Origin: Rhabdophis nuchalis
Taxonomy: Eukaryota; Chordata; Lepidosauria; Squamata; Natricidae
Direction: 5' to 3'
NCBI GenBank assembly: GCA_039707465.1
Contig: CM077648.1
Coordinates: 25,048,119-25,112,118 of the forward strand
DNA: 64,000 nt
Shown here: positions 56,021-64,000 of the stretch, piece after piece
How positions within the stretch are numbered: the first letter of the stretch is position 1
Layout: the number at the start of each line of letters is the position of its first letter
Notes under the pieces: model-generated
The model's database searches: none
Told to the model about the DNA's origin: nothing
Seen by the model: the letters and a program-made list of their open reading frames with translations, nothing else
Made by a program: the position numbers and the translations under genes

Positions 56021-56511
56021 TCTTCTTGGAAAATACCTCTGGTATTTTATACTTTCATGCTGAGCTTGGCTATCTGGAGTTAACACTGGTATTGATGGAA
56101 AGCTTCAATGGGCCAACAATATTTCTGCATTGTTTGGGTTTAATTCTTAAAGACCCTGCTAATCTCCAAGGCTATCAAGAGTTTTTGCCCTACAGCCCAG
56201 GGAAGCAATGTAAAGTTGAGTATAATTAGCACTGATGCTGCTGCACCACAACTAATGATTATATGCAGAGCAAGGGGGAGTTAACTAACTCTTTCGAAGT
56301 CTCGTCATCCATATCTCAATAGACTTAATCAATGAGAATAACCAATTCCTTTTCTGTTCTATACCCAGCTTGATCACTAGTTAAAAAAGAGTCCGGACAT
56401 TTGAATTTTTGATGAATGGGCACAGGAAGTTTTCAAGTTATTTACCTTTACAGAAGAATCAGAATATATTACGGAAGAGGAACAAAAATTGAATCACTTT
56501 GTAATTGTCTT
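56021..56511. other. Unassigned sequence
   Basis: No repeat or gene recognised. Confidence 0.4.
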
Positions 56512-56812
56512 GGTGGAACTCCGCACTATCACCGACCTCCGCCTCTTCCGCCGGTGTTTAAAAACACACTTATTTCATCAAGCCGGCCTAACATAGCCTC
56601 CGCTGGGACAAATATTAGACAGTTTTAAATGGGGGATTTTAATTTGGTTTTAGCGCAGGTTTTTTGTCATTTAATAGGTTTTTTAAATTTATATATTTGG
56701 TACCATTTTATATGTTGTTTTAAATTCCTGTGCGCCGCCCTGGGTCCTGTTGGAGAAGGGCGGGATATAAATTGAATAAAAATAAAAAAATAAAATAAAA
56801 TAAATTTTAAAA
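56512..56812 (+). mobile_element. L2-like LINE, 3' end, copy 8
   Basis: The last ORF2 codons (LRTITDLRLFRRCLKTHLFH, QAGLT, stop at about 56593) are followed by a 3' UTR with ttcctgtgcgccgccctggg, gagaagggcgggatataaa and an AATAAA-rich tail. Confidence 0.85.
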
Positions 56813-57503
56813 AATAGTTTACAGGAAAAAGATGGAACTAATGGCTTTACAAATGAAATTGGACGGTAATTTAATAAAAACAACATAAAAATAAATCTGA
56901 AGAGTGACTTGTACTTTGTTTTTAAACAATGGATGTATAGACGTTGCCACTCCAGAATTCCAAAAAGGACTTGACAAGATGCCAATATTTTTTGAGAGAG
57001 AAGACAAAAAGAATATGAGAAAGTAAATGTTAGAACTTTATTGGAAGACTTTAAAGATTCTTGGGGAAAAACAAAATACAAAATTAATTCATTTGATCAA
57101 GGTTAAAATAATGGATTGCTGTTTCTGGTAATGTTTAATAGCCTTTTGACTGGCACTGGATGATGATGTCTTGAAATTTTTTATTAGAAGAGAGGAAATG
57201 GTGGGATATGTTTAAATAGAAATGAAGATGTAAACATAAAGGAAGGATTCAAATTGGTTTAATAGATATAATTTGTAATTGTTGTTATTTCTGATAATGG
57301 AATATTGCTGATTAATATGGAGATATGAGGCTTTAGATAATGGTTATAAAGTGGGAGGGATACTGGAGGCTTTTTGTTTTACTTTCGGAGATAGTGATAC
57401 ATTGTTAATGTTGACTACAATTGCTGGCGATGAAGGGAGAGGTTTCTTTTTCTCCTTTTTCATTTTTTCACTTTTAATTTATATATTTCTATTCTATGTC
57501 AGT
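56813..57503. other. AT-rich unassigned sequence
   Basis: No recognised feature. The 130-codon minus frame at 56689-57081 is AT-rich low-complexity. Confidence 0.4.
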
Positions 57504-58554
57504 TGTTTATTTATTTATTTATTTTATTTATTTTATTAAATTTATACCCCGCCCTTCTCCTTGTTAGGACCCAGGGCGGCGCACAGGCATTATTAAAACC
57601 ACAAAATACAAAATACAAAATCGATTAAAATATATTAAATTATTAGACCCGTGCTAAAAACCCATTTTAAAACCATACCAAATTAATTTTAATTTTAAAA
57701 GTCAGAAGTAGGGGCTATCCTAGGCCGGCTTGTTGGAATAGATACGTCTTAAGACGTTGGCGGAAGAGGCGGAGGTCCGAGGTAGTGCGAAGGTCGGGGG
57801 TAGGTCGTTCCAGAGGGCCGGGCCCGCCACAGAGAAGGCCCTTCCCCTGGGTGTCGCCAACCGGCATTGCCCCGCTGACGGCACCCGGAGAAGACCCTCT
57901 CTGTGGGAGCGGATCGGACGAAGGGATGTATGGGGCAGGAGACGGTCTCGTATATAGCTAGGCCCCGAGCCATGGAGCGATTTAAAGATGGTCGTCAGCA
58001 CCTTGAAGCGCACTCGAAAGGCCACAGGCAGCCAGTGCAGCTCGCGCAGGAGAGGTGTTACGTGGGTTTGCCTTGAGGCACCCATAATCACCCGCGCGGC
58101 CGCATTCTGTACTAACTGTAGCTTTCGAGTGCACCTCAAGGGGAGCCCCATGTAAAGAGCATTACAGTAATCCAGCCGGGATGTCACAAGCGCTTGAGTG
58201 ACTGTGCGAAGGGCTCCCCGGTCCAGTAAGGGGCGCAACTGGCGTATCAGGCGTACCTGATAGAACGCCCCCCTGGCCACGGCCGTCACATGGTCCTCCA
58301 TGGACAGCCGCGAATCCAGGAGGACGCCCAGGTTGCGCGCCCTCTCCACGGGGGCCAGTTGTTCGCCCCCAATGGCCAGTGTTGGACTTATCTGGCTGAA
58401 CCGGGGTGCCGGAAACCACAGCCACTCGGTCTTGGACGGGTTGAGGCTGAGTTTGTTACTACCCATCCAGATCCGTACGGCCTCCAGACACCGGGACAGC
58501 ACCTCGACGGCATCGTTGGGGTGGTTTGGGGTGGATATGTACAACTGAGTGTAC
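57504..58554 (-). pseudogene. L2-like LINE, longest copy (RT C-terminal 270 codons)
   Basis: On the minus strand the element begins just after the catalytic YADD site (its first codons are TQLYIST) and reads CLEAVRIWMGSNKLSLNPSK, RNLGVLLDSRLSMEDHVTAV, ALVTSRLDYCNALYMGLPLR, LHWLPVAFRVRFKVLTTIFK and GRAFSVAGPALWNDLPP. A one-base loss in a C-run (plus 57796-57800) shifts the last 27 codons; the natural end (DLRTTSDLRLFRQRLKTYLF) is readable in the next frame, stopping near 57720. The 3' UTR has tgcgccgccctgggtcc, then a TTTA/TTTTA tail (57504-57540). Otherwise open for about 270 codons, so among the younger L2 copies here. The catalytic residues are lost to 5' truncation. Confidence 0.9.
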
Positions 58555-58825
58555 TAGTTGTATCTTTATAATACCTTCAATAGAATTCAACAAAATACCT
58601 TGCAAAATGTATCTCATGAGAATCTATTTTATTGTTGCAACTTTACCTTTTGATGTTAACGGTAATGGCATGTAGTATAAAATATCAGGAGAAATTAGTC
58701 CAAGTGGTTATCATAGTAAAATAGTAAACAAATTTAGCTATTTGGTTTAGTAAAGATGAGTAGAAATCTCTCTCCCTCCCTCCCTCTCTCTCCTATCAAT
58801 GTAGATGTAGTTATAGATGTAGACA
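58555..58825. other. Unassigned spacer
   Basis: A TC/CCCT-rich simple stretch at 58769-58795; nothing else. Confidence 0.45.
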
Positions 58826-59084
58826 CAGTGGTGGGTTTCTAGTGGTGTGGACCAGTTTGGTGACCTAGGTCGCTGGAATTGTCAGCGACCCAGGCCACCC
58901 ATGCCCCAAAACAGTTCCCCAGTTGGTGTCATCAGCACCATCATCTTGTTTTTCAGTTCTGTGCATGCACAGAACAATTCTAATTGTATTGCACATGTGC
59001 ATGCAGCACACACCAAGCATGCATATGCACACAATGTGTGCACACGAGCGAACTGGCAGTAGTGCCGGCCAGAACCCACCCCTG
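58826..59084 (+). mobile_element. hAT-F4 miniature element
   Basis: Ends cagtggtgggtttctag and ccagaacccacccctg. Flanking 8-mers tgtagaca and tgtagaag match at 6 of 8 positions. The interior has ggtcgctggaattgtcagcg (a small inverted repeat), ttctgtgcatgcacagaa (perfect palindrome) and gcatatgcac blocks. Related in its ends to hAT-A but a different body. Confidence 0.85.
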
Positions 59085-59182
59085 TGTAGAAGCCTATATA
59101 TAAATGTATGCATTCAGATACATACACTGTATGTATTGTGCAACTTATCTTACCTTCAGTCCTTAATTCATAAAAACTGTAA

Positions 59183-59581
59183 TACAATAGCAGAGTTGGA
59201 AGGGACCTTGGAGGTCTTCTAGTCCATTCCCCTTCCTAGGCAGGAACCTTTTACCATTTCAGACAAATGGCTATCCAACATCTTCTTAAAGACTTCCAGT
59301 GTTGGGGCATTCAAAACTTCTGGAGGCAAGTTGTTCCACTGACTAATTGTTCTAACTGTCAGGAAATTTCTCATCAGTTCTAAATTGCTACTCTCCTTGA
59401 TTAGTTTCCACCCATTGCTTCTTGTTCTGCCCTCAGGTGCTTTGGAAATAGCTTGGCTCCCTCTTCTTTGTGGCCACCCCTGAGATGTTGGAAGACTGCT
59501 ATCATGTCTCCCCTAGTCCTTCTTTTCATTAAACTAGACATACCTAGTTCCTGCAACCGTTCTTCATATGTTTTAGTCTAT
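59183..59581 (-). pseudogene. CR1 LINE 3' fragment
   Basis: On the minus strand the same C-terminal region as 43979-44508 is present (equivalents of FLTVRTINQW and the LSEMV end), with frameshifts, plus the CR1 3' UTR ending tctgctattgtatt. 5'-truncated. Confidence 0.85.
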
Positions 59582-59659
59582 AATTCACCTGACTAAATAA
59601 TTTACATACACACACACATACACTTCACACATATATTGAATTGAAATTTTCATACATTG

Positions 59660-59830
59660 AAAATTTTAATTAGAGGTTTTATAAGCTGGTTTTAGCACGG
59701 GATCATTATTTAATAGCTTTTAATATGGGTATTTATATGTATGTTTTGTTTTAAACTACCTGTGCGCCGCCCTGGGTCCTTTTTTAGGAGAAGGGTAGGG
59801 TATAAATTGGATTAAATATATATATATGTG
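59660..59830 (+). mobile_element. L2-like LINE, 3' end only, copy 9
   Basis: ttagcacgggatcattattt, acctgtgcgccgccctgggt, ggagaagggtagggtataaa, tail ATTAAATATATATAT. Confidence 0.78.
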
Positions 59831-60719
59831 TGTATTTTTAAAACAAAATTATTACAGTATTACAGAATTATGAAAAATAAGCAAAATACACAGCAGTAAC
59901 ACCATTACAGATTGAATGGAAAACATATGGGAAAAATATCAATAAAATTTACACCAAGATGCAATCTCAGCTGAAACTGGGACAAAATGTTCTACAGATT
60001 ATTTATAGTTCTATCAACTATTGCCAAGACGAATAAATCATATTCAATAAATGTTGGCAATGCCATGTCAAAGAAATTACGTTTTATCATATGTAGTGAT
60101 GTTTTAAAAAATCTCCAAAATATTGCAAAAGAAATACACCAAACATCCAAAAAATTCTGAAAAAATAATTTGAATTACACCACAAATAATTTATAAGGAT
60201 AATCACAGAAAACATAAATGAAAAGCATTATAGTTATTATGACATAGTGACAGCAGCAAGAATCAATGTGGTGCAACTGTATAAATGAGAAATCTTTTTA
60301 TCAATACAGGATTAGGAATATAAAATGGAAGGCTATATGACAATTCACAGAAGCCTAAGCAAATGCAGATTACACTTATTATACAATATATATATATATA
60401 TATAGTCAAATTAAGACATTTAAAAACAGTTTTTGAAAGAAGAAAATTTGTTTTAAATTCCATTAATAATAATTAAAATGATGCAAACACAAAGAATCAA
60501 TAATGTCTAAAATAATGCATTGAAAATATATCCAAGTAGCAATTATAGGCTCAGGAAACAATAGTGGGGACAGAGAAAAAGAGAAAGAGGCTGCCAGAGT
60601 GCCATTTTTATTTATTTTACATTTTATTGTTTTCTCTCAAATTTTTAGAGTGGTGTTTGTGTATATGTGTCTACTTTTCTTTTTGGTGTGTAGGGTTTTT
60701 GTTTTTGTTTTTGTTCTAT
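59831..60719. other. AT-rich unassigned sequence
   Basis: Short (AT)n at 60386-60403. No other feature recognised. Confidence 0.4.
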
Positions 60720-60720
60720 G

Positions 60721-60880
60721 TTGAGGAGGAGGAGGAGGAGGAGGAGAAGGAGGAGGAGGAGGAGGAGGAGGAGGAGGAGGAGGAGGAAGAAGAAGAAGAA
60801 GAAGAAGAAGAAGAAGAAGAAGAAGAAGAAGAAGAAGAAGAAGAAGAAGAAGAAGAAGAAGAAGAAGAAGATGATGATGA
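60721..60880. repeat. Trinucleotide repeat (GGA)n(GAA)n(GAT)n
   Basis: About 160 bp, essentially all purine on the plus strand, switching from GGA to GAA and ending in GAT. It gives a poly-glutamate frame that I do not regard as a gene. Confidence 0.97.
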
Positions 60881-60883
60881 TTT

Positions 60884-61420
60884 AAACATGTATGAATTGC
60901 ATGTATGAAGAAATGGACAAGGAGCTTATCACACAGAGATGACTATTGGTTGTATAGTTTTAAAAGAGGGACAAAAAGCTTAGAAACATGCTGAAGCAGG
61001 ATATCAGTTTCAATGAAGCAATGGAGCAAGAAGGCTATGCCTCCATCTCTCATGTTAGCCTGTCCTAGTAGAATTGTGGTTCTGTGACTTCAGTTAAATC
61101 TCTTTAACTTATTTACTAACACAATATTCTCATGCCTTCATTGAATATTTTGATGTAAATTCATTTTTGCTTACACTATATAATGAAAAAGATAAAAAAT
61201 ATGATCAATAATGCTGTTAACACAGAGATTTGGAGATTTCTCTAACTATAAAATCAATGTCCAAAATAATTACAAAATATTTATCTCAAGAACTGTGTTA
61301 CATTAGTCAAGAACCCAAAATAAATCTCAAAAGATGGAGAAATGTAAAGCGTTCCTTAATTGAATCAATTGAACTGTTCAAGAAAAAGTGTTTCAAATGG
61401 CATCAAATATTTCAAATGGC

Positions 61421-61425
<5 letters not shown>
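60884..61425. other. AT-rich unassigned sequence
   Basis: No recognised feature. Confidence 0.4.

Positions 61426-61486
<61 letters not shown>
61426..61486. repeat. (GA)n microsatellite
   Basis: About 30 GA units. Confidence 0.96.
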
Positions 61487-61487
<1 letters not shown>

Positions 61488-61554
61488 TTTAAACCATTTA
61501 TTGTTCTTTGAATTTGAGCTTATAATATTGGGGCAGTCATAACTGAGGTTGTGA

Positions 61555-61860
61555 CAGTTATGAGATTGAATCTTGCTGGGTGATGCAATGAAGTGCAATT
61601 TTCCATTGCGGCTGAATGGCTTTGCCCTGAAGGGTAATCCCATCATCCTGGAGCTGCGGTCTATTGTTTTGTAGATAGACTGGTCCAGTCTTTTGTCTTG
61701 TAGATAAACTGGCATCAAAATATCTACTGGTGGCAGGGAGCTGGGGTCTTTTGCTTCTGTTTCCTTTAAGATTTTTATTTCTCTTTTAGGGGAAATATTC
61801 TGCCTTTTTAGTATTTCCTAGAATATTTCATTCTTCTAGGAGAGGGGTGGATGCTAACTT
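61555..61860 (-). mobile_element. Truncated LTR related to 25257-25819
   Basis: Shared blocks include gatgcaatgaag, then near the end gaatatttcattcttctagg, agaggggtggatgctaactt. Against the solo LTR at 25257 the outer end reads ttctata instead of ttctaca, and the other end is missing. Confidence 0.6.
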
Positions 61861-61862
61861 TC

Positions 61863-63579
61863 TATATGGGTTTCATAGATGTTTGTGTTATAAGAACGTG
61901 AAAGAAGACAAAAACTTAAAAGGACAAGTTTGACAAAGTTTGATAAAGCATGGAATTCCATTACCAAAATAATAAGCTCAATGATTCGATTGTTATCTTC
62001 TCCTTGAAAAGTTTGCATGTTGGAAACAATTGCAGTAAGAAAAATGAAATGCAATGAAATTAAATTAAAATAAATAAATATATAAAAAACATTATAATTT
62101 ACTGAGAATGTGCTTATAGCTGTAAGGATGAATTTTTCCTCACTTTGGAAGAAAGATAGAATACATACAATATCTGATTGAGAACTAAACCAACATAACA
62201 ATGACAAAAACAAGAGTTTCGATCCACAGAGAAGATTAACCAAATTCAAGCAAGTATGGTTTCCATATGTATAACACATCAAGCAGCAAGGCAAATACAA
62301 ACACAGTATGGTTTTTAAGGGGGTTTAAATGTTTATAAACACTGCAAATCAATTGGAGTATAGAGAAGGGAGAAATTAGAGACTAAATACCTATTTACAT
62401 TTCCCAAGCAGCTCTCTTCTTTCTTTTTCTTTCTTTTCTCTTTATTATTTACAAATAACAATATAGTAGCAATTTAAAGATTATTCAACAAAAAAAAAAT
62501 GGTACCCTTGCAGATTGCCGTTTATAGAAGCAGTTCTGTGCAGCAGGACAACCTATTTTCAAGAAGTATACGTAGCATTATCATGTTGACCAATTTGTTA
62601 ATATTGGACCATATGTTTTCAAGGTGCTGTGCAGATTTTTAAAAGCAAGAATTTTAGCCAAAATACATTGTACCGAGAAGGAAAAGGAAACGATATTAAT
62701 GTTTTACTTGGAAAAAATGTTATCGGTATAAATCAACACCCCTTTGGCAAATATTGAATATGATGGAGTATGATTTCAATCAAGTCAGAGTATTTATCTG
62801 TTAAGCCATATGTTGTAAATGTTCTAAAAGTACCCAGTCACCTATGTGTGAGTTGGGCAGATATATAAATTTGTTTAATAAATAAGTAAATAAGCCAAGG
62901 GTTATTTAGTTTAGCAGAATTGCTCTAGTTCCATGCACAGATCCTTCTTATCACTGTTGAATTCTGCATTTCACAAAAAGGGCCAAAGGTGGATCTCATA
63001 TCTTCTGCATGTGAAACATGTGTTCTGCTACTGAATTATGGTCCCTACACTAGTACAAGCACCTTTTCAAACTCAAAACATCTGTCTCACAGCTAGTCAG
63101 CTTTAGATGTTTGCAGTATTTATAGTGAGCACATGAGACATCTGGAGAAAAGTCGTTTTTGTATCAACAACTCACCATGTTCTCAGTAGGCTAAAGACAC
63201 CCAAAATAGGATGATAATTTACATATCAGATTCTTATTAAGTTCTTACTCTAATCTTTTTGGCCAATGTAGGACAGACATTACATCTGGATAGAAGTGCA
63301 TTTAATATCAGATTCAATTTTTTCTCCCTTTTGAATTTTAGTTTTGGTTTATTTTTAATTTTTAATTGTGCATTAAACTGTTTGTATGTATATGTATTTC
63401 TGTGCACATTTTATACAATACAAGTTGACTGACACCTGAATGTTCAAAAACTAACTAAAGCAAGTAACCTTTCTTTCTGTCTATAAGAATTTTAATAGTT
63501 TGCTTTATTTGATGAAGAAAAAAATTCCAGGGGGGAAATACATTTGTCACTCATTCCACATGACCACACCAATGCAAGA
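61863..63579. other. AT-rich unassigned sequence with one LINE tail
   Basis: 62835-62895 (gagttgggcagatatataaa, tttaataaataagtaaataa) looks like an old LINE 3' end on plus. A minus frame of 148 codons (61854-62300) is AT-rich and without motifs, so not called. Confidence 0.4.
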
Positions 63580-63587
63580 CCCTAACC

Positions 63588-63948
63588 CAGGGGTTCCCAA
63601 CCCCCGGTCTGCGGACTGGTGCCGGTCCATGGCTTGATAGGAACCGGGCTGCAGTGAGTGGCGCAACTCTTAGAAAGGGCCGGAGAGAAGGAGGAGGGAG
63701 GAGGGGACAGCCACCTGGGCAGAGCGCACACCGGGGGCGGGAGAGCGCAGGCGCAGGCGCAGGCATGGCCACTCATACCGTTGGGGGCCTGAGAGGGGTG
63801 AGAAAGCTAACTCCCCCCCGTGCACGCATGCGCCGCCTGAACCCCTCCCCCCGCTTCCCCTCTACGCCGACCGAACCATGGTCACCGGTCTGCAGAATTT
63901 TTTTAACATGAAACCGGTCCCTGGTGCCAAAAAGGTTGGGGACCCCTG
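63588..63948 (-). mobile_element. hAT-C GC-rich miniature element, copy 2
   Basis: Ends caggggttcccaaccccc and ggttggggacccctg; flanking 8-mers ccctaacc (63580-63587) and cgctaacc (63949-63956) match at 7 of 8 positions. The interior has accggtccctggtgcc (reverse of the first copy's left end), a ggaggaggg block and gcgcaggcgcaggcgc. Non-coding. Confidence 0.92.
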
Positions 63949-64000
63949 CGCTAACCCTAATCCTAACAGACAAAGAGAATAAGTGGTGACTAATGTATTA

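Noticed and set aside
55244..56086. Frames of 114-154 codons
   Set aside because: Apart from the LINE-X part below 55537, they come from the tandem motifs of the TA-M2 element.
60564..60908. 114-codon frame with a long glutamate run
   Set aside because: It is produced by the GGA/GAA microsatellite. The N-terminal part has no domain, and no splice or promoter context is visible.

Overview
The window reads as vertebrate nuclear DNA, most likely from a squamate reptile and possibly a snake. It is AT-rich and full of microsatellites. Its repeats are the usual squamate mixture: CR1, L2-like, RTE/BovB and L1 retrotransposons, several tRNA-headed SINEs, many short hAT-type miniature transposons, and LTR remnants. 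The species is inference; the repeat content is read from the sequence. I recognise no exon of a host protein gene, no standalone RNA gene and no CRISPR, so this is probably intergenic or deep intronic DNA.

Layout. 1-2.6 kb: the end of a hAT miniature element that carries a microsatellite, then a complete ORF1-only L1-type element (minus strand) between perfect 17-bp target duplications. 3.4-8 kb: two L2 3' ends, an RTE fragment, a worn SINE and a second LINE tail. 8.7-13.6 kb: a SINE, a third L2 and a complete hAT element. 13.8-19.1 kb: two very old LINE ORF2 fossils, the first interrupted by a solo LTR and a perfect 135-bp palindrome, and the second preceded by a Helitron. 20-31 kb: hAT elements, a second Helitron, two more solo LTRs, SINEs and a nested palindrome. 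31-33.4 kb: an endonuclease-only LINE derivative and a nearly readable CR1 reverse-transcriptase ORF. 33.6-45.5 kb: CR1, L2 and hAT elements, some nested, and a SINE. 45.6-52.7 kb: SINEs, one split by two different hAT insertions, and BovB 3' ends. 53.8-64 kb: a LINE sharing its tail with a SINE, a TA-flanked miniature element, the longest L2 fragment, CR1, long purine microsatellites, an LTR fragment and a GC-rich hAT element.

The only long intact reading frame is the L1 ORF1 protein at 867-1715 (minus). All other LINE frames are 5'-truncated, frameshifted or stopped. The relationships here are parasitic and nested rather than operonic: hAT elements sit in SINEs, LINEs and other hAT elements. 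A SINE carries the 3' tail of a LINE, and one hAT family carries a piece of a TA-flanked family. Element names such as hAT-A or TA-M1 are local labels of mine, and family assignments rest on pattern recognition without database searches.
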